Assembly (NCBI GenBank): GCA_963716855.1
Contig: CAVQUV010000019.1
Coordinates: 1 to 64,000 of the forward strand
Direction of reading: 5' to 3'
DNA from: JAGVSZ01 sp963716855
GTDB taxonomy: Bacteria > Pseudomonadota > Gammaproteobacteria > Burkholderiales > SG8-39
DNA length: 64,000 nucleotides
The translations under genes were made by a program, and so were the position numbers. This document shows positions 1-7,542 of the stretch, one piece after another (the stretch's first letter is position 1; each line of letters begins with the position of its first letter). The notes beneath the pieces are model-generated. The model saw only the letters and a list, made by a program, of their open reading frames with translations, searched no databases and had not been told where the DNA came from.

Positions 1-364
1 CGAAGCCTTCGCGCGAGCTCTCGACGACCCGGCCGTGGAGGTCCTGCTTGGGCGCGAACGCGATGGAGTGCAGCGCGAAGTCGAGGCGGCCCCATTTTTC
101 CTTGATGGCGGAGAAGACGGCCTCCAACTGGCCAGGCTGCTCGACATCGAGGGGCATGGCGATAGTCGCCGAGAGCGAGTGCGCCAGCGGCTCGACGTAC
201 GGTCTCGCCTTCTCGTTCAGCCACGTCACGCCGAGCTCTGCTCCCAGGTTACGGAAGACGCGCGCGCAGCCGTAGGCGATGCTGTTCTCGTTCGCGATGC
301 CGACAATCAAGCCCTTGCGGCCCGAGAGGACCGTCGAAAACAGCTGCGAATGCGGGAGGTCCAC
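1..364 (-). CDS. fabI: Enoyl-[acyl-carrier-protein] reductase (FabI-type), 5' part only
   Basis: The gene runs off the left edge; about 121 N-terminal residues are visible. FabI reduces trans-2-enoyl-ACP with NAD(P)H in the last step of fatty-acid elongation, in the cytosol. The Rossmann signature GIANENSIAYG and the later HSIAFAPKQDL stretch are characteristic of FabI. The active-site Tyr/Lys lie beyond the edge. I chose a GTG start at 364, giving VDLPHSQLFST before the glycine-rich loop; another in-frame GTG lies at 394 and neither has a strong ribosome binding site. A 49-codon reading frame ends 10 bases upstream. The surrounding accessory genes suggest a second, specialised fabI rather than the housekeeping copy, but that is inference. 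Confidence 0.85.
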   Translation of the reverse strand, partial: MDLPHSQLFSTVLSGRKGLIVGIANENSIAYGCARVFRNLGAELGVTWLNEKARPYVEPLAHSLSATIAMPLDVEQPGQLEAVFSAIKEKWGRLDFALHSIAFAPKQDLHGRVVESSREGF

Positions 365-374
365 GGGCGTTTCT

Positions 375-524
375 CTAGTGAACGGCAGCCGCACCGGGCA
401 GGCCGCTCAGGACCTCTCGCGCGCGCTCCTGGAACCGCTCGGTCGCTGCCTGCACCCGCTTCTGCAGCCCGCGGGTGATGGATTCGGAAATGTCGATACG
501 GGAAAGCTTGTCGCCTACGTCCAT
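375..524 (-). CDS. Small hypothetical protein upstream of fabI (49 aa)
   Basis: A short frame starts at ATG 524 and stops 10 bases before the proposed fabI start. The predicted product is helix-rich and charged (DISESITRGLQKRVQAATE), with no recognised domain. The amphipathic helices recall phasins or small coiled proteins, but this is only a resemblance. An AAGGGG stretch about 12 bases upstream could act as a weak ribosome binding site. It may be a real small gene co-transcribed with fabI or the remnant of a longer one. Confidence 0.35.
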   Translation of the reverse strand: MDVGDKLSRIDISESITRGLQKRVQAATERFQERAREVLSGLPGAAAVH

Positions 525-742
525 GATGTCGGAGCCCCTTCGTCCGATTGTCGGGCCCGCTCGGACCCGGCAACTCTGCACAGAGATGTCATGGGGCGCA
601 CCTTAGCCGCCGCTCCATTTCGAGTCGTCAGCAAAGCATCGGCATTCGGTCAAAGTTGAGCCGGAACCTCCGTGACGTCCGCCGCGGATCCGGAGCGAAT
701 CGCGACGGTTCGCCGGCGACTCGACCAGGTCGATGTGCCCCA

Positions 743-1036
743 CTACCCGGCCGGGTTCGGGCCACGTGCCCGGGTGATCACGTACTCTCCCGGCGCGAGT
801 GCGCCGGCGCGGCAGAGCCGGTTGAGCAACTGATGCGCATCCACGAACACCGGCGCGCCGCGCAGCCAGCCTTCGAACGGGCGGTCGAGAAACGGGTCGG
901 CCCCACCATGCACGAAAGTGACGATCGGGTGGCGCCGCGGACCGATGCCGAGCTCGGCCTCGGCCGAGAACGTGGGCTTGCCCGGAAAGGTCTGCCGGAC
1001 CAGCCGCTCGAGTTCGTTCGCCGGAAGGATCTGCAT
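743..1036 (-). CDS. Conserved-looking hypothetical protein (97 aa)
   Basis: The 97-residue product has no domain I can name. It is soluble, has no signal peptide or membrane segment, and contains a central FVHGGADPFLDRPFEGWL stretch and a QLLNRLCRAGALAPGEY stretch that look like an ordered fold. The start is supported by GAGGA five bases before ATG 1036. It is the last gene of a tight minus-strand string that begins with a winged-helix regulator at 1939 and continues through the genes at 1411 and 1127. Function unknown. Confidence 0.6.
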   Translation of the reverse strand: MQILPANELERLVRQTFPGKPTFSAEAELGIGPRRHPIVTFVHGGADPFLDRPFEGWLRGAPVFVDAHQLLNRLCRAGALAPGEYVITRARGPNPAG

Positions 1037-1049
1037 GGCGTCCTCGCTT

Positions 1050-1127
1050 TCAGCGCACCAGTTCCCAGTGCATGGCGCCGTTGATAGTGCGGCTGCGCCG
1101 GCAATCCGCGCAGGTCTTCGGAGCCAT
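1050..1127 (-). CDS. Micro-ORF with a Cys-x2-Cys motif (25 aa)
   Basis: The ATG at 1127 overlaps the TGA stop of the preceding gene by one base (TGATG), the arrangement expected for translational coupling. It encodes 25 residues beginning MAPKTCADCRRSRT, with one CxxC pair and several arginines, and ends 13 bases before the ATG of the next gene. A CxxC micro-protein could bind metal as a dimer, or the frame could simply carry ribosomes across the gap. No homologue is known to me. Confidence 0.35.
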   Translation of the reverse strand: MAPKTCADCRRSRTINGAMHWELVR

Positions 1128-1411
1128 CAGTGCACCGCGCGCGCGAAGGTGCGCCCGCGCATGAGCTGCACCGCCTCGGGACGCTCCTCGGCGAGATCGA
1201 CGAGCGACTGCATCACTTCCTCGTACAGATCACGGCCGGCGGTGTAGCCGGGCCAAGTGAAGACCGAGAGCTCCGCCACCTCGAGGTCGGGCCGCAGCCA
1301 GAAGCCCGACAGCATCGGCAGGCGCTGGAATAGTTGGTGCACGTGCCGGGCGACGATCGCCTCGGTGTGCTGGCGACGCGCTTCGCTTAGGCGTTGCTCG
1401 GGGGGTCTCAT
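1127..1411 (-). CDS. Conserved-looking hypothetical protein (94 aa)
   Basis: This protein is about 94 residues, soluble and of unknown function. The core LSGFWLRPDLEVAELSVF followed by WPGYTAGRDLYEEVMQSLVDL and ERPEAVQLMRGRTFAR looks like a compact alpha/beta domain. I chose ATG 1411 because CAGGG lies eight bases before it; a GTG at 1420 in the same frame has no room for a binding site. It begins 15 bases after the stop of the winged-helix regulator, so the two are probably one transcript. It overlaps the CxxC micro-ORF at its 3' end. Confidence 0.6.
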   Translation of the reverse strand: MRPPEQRLSEARRQHTEAIVARHVHQLFQRLPMLSGFWLRPDLEVAELSVFTWPGYTAGRDLYEEVMQSLVDLAEERPEAVQLMRGRTFARAVH

Positions 1412-1426
1412 GGGAGGCACCCTGCG

Positions 1427-1939
1427 TTAGGAATCGTTGAGGACAAGCCGCTCGCGCTCGAGCGTGGCAGCGACCGCGCGGATGAGGTCGGCGAGCGCGG
1501 CATCGCCGCGGCACAATGCCGTGAGCGCTGCCAGGGCGGGATGGCCCGGCCCGCCGGCGCCGTTCCGCTCGACGGCAGCCGCGCTTTGCGAGGGCGCGCC
1601 AACCGGCGCGGCGATGAAGCGGTAGCCGCGGCGCGATACCGTCTCGATGTAGCGCGGCTGTTTGGGGTCGTCGCCGAGCGCCGCCCGTACTTCGCTGATC
1701 GCCGTCTTGAGCACCGACTCGGTGACGAACCGATGGCCCCAGACGGCGTCGAGCAAGGCGTTCTTCGTGACAAGCATCCGCGGTGTGCGCGCGAGCGCGC
1801 AAAGGACGGCGAACGGCTTCGGCGCGAGGGCTACGGGCTCGCCGACGCACGTCAGCCGTGCGTCGGCTTCATCTAGTTCGAACCGGTCGAAGCGCAGGCG
1901 CGCACCAGGCAGATCCGATTTCATTGCGGGACTAAGCAT
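1427..1939 (-). CDS. Winged-helix (OmpR/CadC-type) DNA-binding protein, short form
   Basis: The protein is essentially one Trans_reg_C winged-helix domain (about residues 15-105: FDRFELDEADARL, LVTKNALLDAVWGHRF, ALGDDPKQPRYIETVSRRGYRF) followed by a short tail of about 60 residues with no second domain. In the family I recall, this sequence heads much longer regulators with an ATPase/TPR part, so this is probably a shortened form. ATG 1939 is favoured by GGAG six bases upstream; ATG 1951 has none. A paralogue sits at 7543-7962. It leads a string of small unknown genes and is preceded by a large hairpin, which may control it. Confidence 0.75.
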   Translation of the reverse strand: MLSPAMKSDLPGARLRFDRFELDEADARLTCVGEPVALAPKPFAVLCALARTPRMLVTKNALLDAVWGHRFVTESVLKTAISEVRAALGDDPKQPRYIETVSRRGYRFIAAPVGAPSQSAAAVERNGAGGPGHPALAALTALCRGDAALADLIRAVAATLERERLVLNDS

Positions 1940-1965
1940 CGCTCGCTCCATTGAGATGAAAGAAA

Positions 1966-2046
1966 GACCTCGCCACGCCCGGGACTCTCTTCAGGGAGGA
2001 GGGAGGAGGAAGGGGACGAAAGTCCCGGGACTGCCGTGGCGAGGTC
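1966..2046. repeat. Long two-part inverted repeat with a G-rich loop
   Basis: GACCTCGCCACG (1966-1977) pairs with CGTGGCGAGGTC (2035-2046), and directly inside CCCGGGACT (1978-1986) pairs with AGTCCCGGG (2021-2029). Only a five-base bulge interrupts 21 base pairs. The 34-base loop is almost all purine, with four G-runs on the plus strand (GGGAGGAGGGAGGAGG core), so it could form a G-quadruplex. It lies between the lone receiver gene and the winged-helix gene, both on the minus strand, so it could end the former transcript or regulate the latter. Confidence 0.75.
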
Positions 2047-2155
2047 GTAGAGGTCACGATGCAAAGCCTAGGCGCATGCCGTTCGCCCTACCATTGCGCC
2101 GAGGTACACCGTTGATGTGCGCAGCGATTGAACGCTGACGCCAGAGGATCGCCGC

Positions 2156-2551
2156 CTAAGACCTTGGTATAGGCCCGCGCTGCGACTTCGCCAGCGCTTC
2201 GCGCACGCACTCGAGCAGGTCGTCCGGGGCGAACGGCTTGCTGAGGTAGCAGGTGATTCCCGCGTCGCGCGCGCGCGACTGCGTTCGCTCTTCCGGGTGG
2301 GCCGTGATGATCACAGTGGGAATGCGGTCGCCGGACGCGACGAGCGCCTGATACAGCTCGAGCCCCGTCATGCCGGGCATTCGCATGTCGGCGACCAGGC
2401 AAGCCGCGCTCGCGCGACTCGCCGAGCCGAGGAAACTCTCGGCGTCCTCAAACGTGGCGGTGGAGAAACCCGCCGCCTTCAATAGATCGCGTGTCGCGTT
2501 GCGGAGCGACTGGTCGTCGTCCACGATCACGACGAGCGGCCTCTCGGCCAT
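2156..2551 (-). CDS. Stand-alone response-regulator receiver protein
   Basis: This 131-residue protein is a complete CheY-like receiver with no output domain. The acidic pocket is D11-D13, the phosphoacceptor is D55 in VADMRMPG, and the switch residues are T83 (IITAH) and K105 (SKPF). It would accept phosphate from a histidine kinase, most simply the FixL-like kinase encoded upstream on the same strand, and act as a phosphate sink, relay or protein-binding switch. It is separated by 94 bases from the FixJ-type regulator gene, and an ACCTTGGTATA motif occurs on both sides of it. Confidence 0.85.
   Translation of the reverse strand: MAERPLVVIVDDDQSLRNATRDLLKAAGFSTATFEDAESFLGSASRASAACLVADMRMPGMTGLELYQALVASGDRIPTVIITAHPEERTQSRARDAGITCYLSKPFAPDDLLECVREALAKSQRGPIPRS
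2161..2171. promoter_or_regulatory. ACCTTGGTATA motif, copy 1
   Basis: ACCTTGGTATA, preceded by CTAAG, overlaps the end of the receiver gene. An almost identical block (CTAAC then ACCTTGGTATA) lies at 2625-2640. Read on the minus strand, TATACC-AA-GGT-TTA is an imperfect inverted repeat of the size bound by FixJ/NarL-type regulators. Binding is inferred from repetition and context only. Confidence 0.35.
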
Positions 2552-2629
2552 GTCGCCTCCAGCAGTTGAGAGCCCAGCCTAGCCTGCGCGGCGGCCAACG
2601 GCCATTGCACCCAAGCGTGCCGCGCTAAC

Positions 2630-2640
2630 ACCTTGGTATA
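2630..2640. promoter_or_regulatory. ACCTTGGTATA motif, copy 2
   Basis: This is the second copy of the 11-base motif. It lies six bases past the stop of the FixJ-type regulator and about 80 bases upstream of the start of the lone receiver gene, a plausible promoter position. The flanking CTAA is also shared with copy 1. Confidence 0.4.
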
Positions 2641-2645
2641 ACGCG

Positions 2646-3269
2646 CTAGGCGGTGCCCGGCAGGCCGAGCCGGTCCGCCATGCGCACCAGCTCGGCAACG
2701 GATTTCGCCAGCATCTTGCGCATCACCTGCCCGCGGTGGACCTTCACGGTGACCAAGCTCAGCCCGAGCTCGGCTGCGATTTGCTTGTTCACCCGCCCCG
2801 CGACGACGAGCTTCATGACCTGCCGCTCGCGCTCCGTGAGCTCGCGGTAACGCGCCTTCAGCTCGGCGAGGCTGGCCGCGTGCGCGCGCCTTGCGCGGTC
2901 CCGGTCGATCGCCGCGTGGATGGCATCGAGCAGCACCTGGTCGTCGAAGGGCTTGGTGAGGAACTCGGCTGCGCCGGCCTTCATCGCGCGCACGGTCATC
3001 GGAACGTCGCCGTGTCCGGTGAGAAATATGATGGGGAGAGCGACCCCCGCTTTCGCGAGCTCCTGCTGAAACGTGAGTCCGCTCATGCCCGGCAGCCGCA
3101 CGTCGAGCACGAGGCAGCCCGGTGCGTCCGGCCGCTCTGCGTGCATGAATTCGTGCGCCGCGGAGAAGAGGCGCACGTCGAGGCCTACCGACCTGAGCAG
3201 AGTGTCAAGCGAACGCTGCATGGACGGGTCGTCGTCGATGACGAAGACGACTGCCCGCTCCTCGCTCAT
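2646..3269 (-). CDS. FixJ/NarL-type two-component response regulator
   Basis: This 207-residue regulator has an N-terminal receiver (acidic D12-D14, phosphoacceptor D56 in VLDVRLPGMSG, T84, K106) and a C-terminal LuxR-type helix-turn-helix (about 145-200, LTERERQVMKLVVAGRVNKQ then GLSLVTVKVHRGQVM). This is the FixJ subfamily arrangement. Its ATG at 3269 overlaps the kinase stop codon (ATGA), so the two are translationally coupled and almost certainly cognate. It should activate or repress transcription when phosphorylated. The signal is unknown; PAS/GAF sensing by the partner suggests redox, oxygen or small-molecule input. Confidence 0.9.
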   Translation of the reverse strand: MSEERAVVFVIDDDPSMQRSLDTLLRSVGLDVRLFSAAHEFMHAERPDAPGCLVLDVRLPGMSGLTFQQELAKAGVALPIIFLTGHGDVPMTVRAMKAGAAEFLTKPFDDQVLLDAIHAAIDRDRARRAHAASLAELKARYRELTERERQVMKLVVAGRVNKQIAAELGLSLVTVKVHRGQVMRKMLAKSVAELVRMADRLGLPGTA

Positions 3270-6200
3270 GATTGTTCCTCCCCGGCAACCGGCAGCGAGA
3301 AATGGAAGACCGCGCCGCGACGCTCGTTCGAGCTCGCCCACAACCGCCCGCCGTGCGCCTCGATGATCGAGCGGCTGATCGACAGGCCGATGCCGATGCC
3401 TTCGGCCTTGGTGGTATAGAACGCCTCGAACATCCGCTCGGCGCCCTCCGGGTCGAGCCCGGTGCCGGAATCGCGCACCTCGACCACCACGGCGTCCGGG
3501 GCGTCCTCTCGTGAAACGATCGTCAACTGGCGCGGGCCATCGTGGACGCCGCTCATCGCCTCGATCGCGTTCAAGATCAGGTTCAGCAGCACCTGCTGCA
3601 GCTGGACGCGATCGCCCGCCACGCGCCGCAGCGCCTCGCCGAGCTGCGCCTGGAGAACGATGTCGTGGCTGCGCAACTCGTGCTCCGTGAGCGCGAGGAC
3701 TTCGAGAATCTTGCGGTTGATATCCAGCAGCTCCAGGCGCGGCGCCTGGTGCTTCGCGAGCGCGCGGATTCGCGCGATGACCTCGCGCGCCCGCTTGCCG
3801 TCGGCGGCGATGTTGTCGAGCGCCGAGCGCGCTTCCGCCATCTCGGGCGGATCGGCGGCCAGCCAGCGCGCGCCCGCCGCCGCGCTGGCGATCATCGCCC
3901 CCAGCGGCTGGCTGACCTCGTGAACGACCGACGTGGTCAGCTCGCCGAGCGTCGTCAGCCGCGACATGCGAGCAAGCTCCGTCCGGACCATCTGCAGCGC
4001 GTTGTCTTTCTCGCGCAACGTCTCCTCGCGAGCTTGCGCTCGCTGATGTCGCGCACGAGGGCCAGGTAGAGGAGCTGCCCCGCCTGCTTGAACGTGCCAG
4101 TGCGTATCTCGACCGGAAATACGGTTCCGTCCTTGCGTCGATGGCGCGTCTCGAAGGTGACCCTTTGCCCGGCGCCGGCGCGCTCCGCGAGCCGAGCGAT
4201 CGCCGGCTCGTCGAGGCCGGCATCGAAATCGCGGGGGTGCATACCGACCAGCTCCTCGCGGCTGTAGCCGAGGCTTTCGCAGGCCTGGCGGTTGACGTCG
4301 ACCACGTTGAGCTGCTGGTCCAGCAGGAAAAAGCCGTCCATCGCATGGTCGACGAAGGTGCGGAAGCGCACTTCGCTCGCGCGCAGCTCCTGCTCGGCTT
4401 GCCGCCAATCCGTGACATCGATCATGAAGCCGACCATGCGCTCGGATTGGCCCTTGGCGTCGAAGAACATGCGACCTTTCGCCCGCGACCAGTGCACGGC
4501 GCCATCCTTGTGGATGACCCGGTACTCGGCCGCGACGTCGCCCGATTCGTGCGCACGGTTGATCGCGGCCTTTACCGCCGGCCAGTCATCGGGATGGACG
4601 AGCTTCATCCAGCCTTGATACGTTCCATCGAAGGTGCCCGGCTCGAGGCCATACATCGCCTCGAGCTCGGGCGACCAGCGGTTTTCGCTCTCACGCGCGC
4701 CGATGTACCAATCGAATGCCACCGCGCGTGCCGCCTTTTGCGCGAGGTCGAGTAATTCCTGCCGCGCACGGAGCTCCGCTTCGACGCGCTTGCGCTCGGT
4801 GATGTCGCGCACGACGGAAAGCACCAAGTTCTCGCCGCGATGGGAAATCTCGGTGTTGGTCACCTCAACCGGAATCGGGCGCCCGCTGCGGTGCAGGTCA
4901 AACGTTTCAAACGTGGCGTTCCCGTACTTCTCGATCTCCTCGCGAACAACCCGCCCGACCTGCCCACGGACTTCCGGTGACTGCAGCTCGGGCACTTTCA
5001 TCTTGAGCGGTTCATCGCGCGAATAACCGAGGAGCGCGCAGGCCCGCTCGTTGACTTCGATGATCTCGTCGCGCTCGTTCTGCAGGAATATGGCGTCGTT
5101 CGCCTTCTCGAAGAGCGTCCGGTAACGCTGCTCGCTCTCGCGCAGAGCCGCTTCAGCCTCCCGCAACTCCGTGATGTCCTGCATCACGCCGAACTGGCGC
5201 ACCGGACGGCCGGAGTCGTCCCGCGTGACGTCGCCCTGGCTGTGCACCACGCGCACGGCACCGTCGGGCCGCACCACTCGGTATTCGACGTCGTAGCGGG
5301 GACCGCCGCGCAGCGCCAGGTCGCTCGCGGCCGCGGTGTTCTCCCGGTCCTCGGGATGTATGAGGCTCAGCCAGCGGCCGTGCCATTGCGGCAGCTCGGG
5401 CGGCTGCACGCCGAAAATCCGGCAAGCCCCGTCGGATAGGGATACGTGGCCCGTCGCGTAGTCGCGCTCCCACCAGCCCACGCGCGCAAGCCGCTGTGCC
5501 GCCTCGAGCCTCGCTTCGCTTTCGCGAAGGCCGCGGAAGGCGATGAGGCTGCCCAGCGCGTCGGTGAGCCGATGGCCGACCTCCTCGAAAAGGCGCTGCT
5601 CGTCCTTCGTCCACGTGCGCGGCCGCGAGCATTGGTGCAGGCCGAAGAGATACGCCCGATCGCCTTTCGGACGAAACGCCATCAGGATCTCGGATTGAAC
5701 GCCAAAGTGCGACGCGATCTCGGGCTTCACCTGGCGCTCATGCCCGGGCCCGGCAGGCAAGGCACCGCTAGAACCGAGCACGGCGCGCGCCACTTCGGCA
5801 GAGTCCACTGTCATGGGCAGATCGCGTCCGCGGGCGGCCGCGCCCGGATACTGCGGACGCGTGCGCTCCATGACCGGTCGCCAGGAAGGTGCGTCCGGGT
5901 CGCAGGGATAGAGGAGCCAGGCGCGGTCGGCAACGAAGATCTCGAGCACCGCGTCGAGCACGTCGCCCAGCATCTGCTCCAGGTCGTTGGTCCCCTGCAT
6001 GGCGCGGTTGATCCGGTCCATCGACTCGAGAAACCACACGTGCGCGCGGCGCTCCGCCTCGGCGAGCTTGCGGTCGGTGATATGGCGGCCGACGCCGCGG
6101 TAGCCGACGAACCGCCCGAATTCGTCGAAGACCGGCATACCGGAAACCGACACGTAGCGCTTGCCCCCGTCGGGCGTCGGACGCGCGAGCTCGAAGTCGC

Positions 6201-6852
6201 GGAAAGGCAGGTGCGCGTCCAGCATCGCGCGGTGCTTGCGCCACGCCTCTTCGTCCGGTTCAAGGTACGGAATTTCCCAGCGCGTCTTGCCGATTTCGGA
6301 GCGGGGCGCCGGCGCGTCGGTGAGCCGTTCGGAGAACTCCTGGCGAGTGAAGCGGTGCTCGGCGTCGCTCTCCCAGTACACGTCAAAGGAGAACTGCACG
6401 AGAGCGCGGAAGCGCTCCTCGCTCGCGCGGAGCGCGTGCTCGGCGCGCCGGCGTGCTCCGCTGAACTGGGTGAGCAGCAGGCACAGCGCGACGAAGATGG
6501 AGAAGCCCGGCGCATACTCGGGCGATATGTCCCACGAATGCACCGGAGGGATGAACCAATACCAAACTCCCGTGGCGCAGATCAGCGAGGCGAGCAAGCC
6601 GGGTCCCCGTCCGCCGTACCAGGCGCTCAGGACCACGGCGGCAAGCGGAAGCTGGTAGGTGCCGACGCCTTCCGGGTGCGGAAGAACGCCGCGCAGAGTG
6701 AGCGCGAGGCCCGCCAGCGCCACGGCAACGCCATAGCGCTTGAGCAGATCTCGGCTCTTTCGTGCTAGATCGCCTGCGTCGTGCACGACGGGTGCGTGAT
6801 CGACGAAGATGCCAGCTTTCGGCTGTTCGTCCTCCAGGCGCTTGCGCTCCAT
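3266..6852 (-). CDS. Multi-PAS hybrid-length sensor histidine kinase (FixL-like), one frameshift
   Basis: The protein of about 1195 residues begins with a DUF4118-like membrane block (about 40-130). A PAS domain, a GAF domain (about 275-435), four further PAS domains (about 450-940), then a histidine-kinase core follow. The phospho-His lies in TTSVVHEVSQPLGAM; the ATP lid shows NLILNAIEAM, VRDSGTGLD and GIGIGLSISRS. The first reading frame runs from 6852 and is lost near 4026-4034 (after DISERKLAR); the kinase core resumes in the next frame with EETLREKDNALQ. The total length is one base short of a multiple of three, fitting a single-base deletion, real or a sequencing error. AGGGGG precedes the ATG. 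It couples by ATGA to the FixJ-type regulator. Confidence 0.85.
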
Positions 6853-7172
6853 GATCCCCCCTGACCGCCCTGCACGACACTTTAAACTAGCGATTGGCCC
6901 GCGCGTAGCGCAGGATTTAAACCCACGACCCGCTACTTCGTAGCCAGGACGTTGTGAGTTTTCACTTCGTTGCCGCGATGGGAAAGTCTTCGCTCGAGTG
7001 CCTTAGCGCACAGTCCTACTCTGCGGACATCCGCGCCACCTCACAACGAGGCCGTTGATTCCTCGGAGCATTGCGATGGTGACGCGGACGCCGTGCGCGC
7101 GCGAAATTGCAGAAGATTGTAGAAGTCTGCCTATTTCTTAGGCAGCGTCAGCATCGACGTAATGCTTTGATC

Positions 7173-7205
7173 TGGCGGAGAGGGAGGGATTCACGGACGT
7201 GCCGC
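7173..7205 (-). pseudogene. Degenerate tRNA-Ser 3' end
   Basis: Read on the minus strand the segment ends in CCCTCTCCGCCA, the same acceptor strand and CCA end as the better preserved fragment at 7332. Its T-loop is altered (CGTGAATC instead of TTCGAATC). No upstream tRNA body follows. It is probably an older duplicated attachment-site remnant. Confidence 0.5.
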
Positions 7206-7260
7206 CGGCCGCGATTCGGCGGCGCGTTCCGCGCATCGCCGAACCCTTCGAATCCCCCAC

Positions 7261-7282
7261 GCGAGCCAAGCCGTTGGCTCGC
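7261..7282. repeat. Perfect 9-bp hairpin
   Basis: GCGAGCCAA (7261-7269) and TTGGCTCGC (7274-7282) are perfect complements around a four-base loop. It lies between the two tRNA-Ser fragments. No T-run follows, so it is not an obvious terminator. Confidence 0.6.
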
Positions 7283-7290
7283 TCCCTGCG

Positions 7291-7334
7291 CCAGAAACAA
7301 CGAAGCCCGCTCGCGCGGGCTTCGTTGTTTCTGG
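7291..7334 (-). terminator. Perfect 20-bp stem downstream of the tRNA-Ser fragment
   Basis: Positions 7291-7310 and 7315-7334 are perfect complements (AACGAAGCCCGC / GCGGGCTTCGTT in the inner part) around a TCGC loop. The stem begins inside the CCA end of the tRNA-Ser fragment, as for a tRNA terminator on the minus strand. It may have been retained with the tRNA 3' end during integration. Confidence 0.65.
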
Positions 7335-7391
7335 CGGAGAGGATGGGATTCGAACCCACGGTACGGTAAACCGTACAACAGATTTCGAGTC
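7332..7391 (-). tRNA. tRNA-Ser(CGA) 3' fragment, truncated at the anticodon loop
   Basis: The minus strand shows the anticodon loop CTCGAAA, the long class-II variable arm (GTACGG-TTTA-CCGTAC), a normal T-arm (GTGGGTTCGAATCCCA) and CCTCTCCGCCA. Upstream of the anticodon loop the sequence does not match: the 5' stem needed to pair with TCTGT is absent, and no serine D-arm or 5' acceptor strand is found nearby. A tRNA 3' half starting at the anticodon loop is the classic duplicated core left by an integrative element. It is not a functional tRNA. Confidence 0.8.
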
Positions 7392-7542
7392 CCAGCCTCA
7401 ATTTGGCCCCGATCAATGCCTTAGCCTGGCTCAGCTTCTACGAGCCGCACCCTAGCTCAGTGCGCACTCCTTCGAGAGAGCAGCGTTCCGGCGCGCTTTG
7501 TAGAAGGCGACCGGCGACCCCAATCGTGCTCTGCCTACCCGT

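Larger units (their letters stand above)
6853..7542. other. Gene-poor interval with tRNA-Ser remnants and hairpins
   Basis: No convincing protein gene is present. The left half (6853-7170) contains the presumed promoter of the kinase gene and AT-richer patches such as TTTAAAC near 6880 and 6915. The right half carries two tRNA-Ser 3' fragments, two strong hairpins and the 3' flank of the second winged-helix gene. The pattern is that of an integration scar. Confidence 0.6.

Noticed and set aside
4026..4034. Programmed ribosomal frameshifting in the kinase gene
   Set aside because: No slippery heptamer or following pseudoknot; a one-base deletion or sequencing error explains it better.
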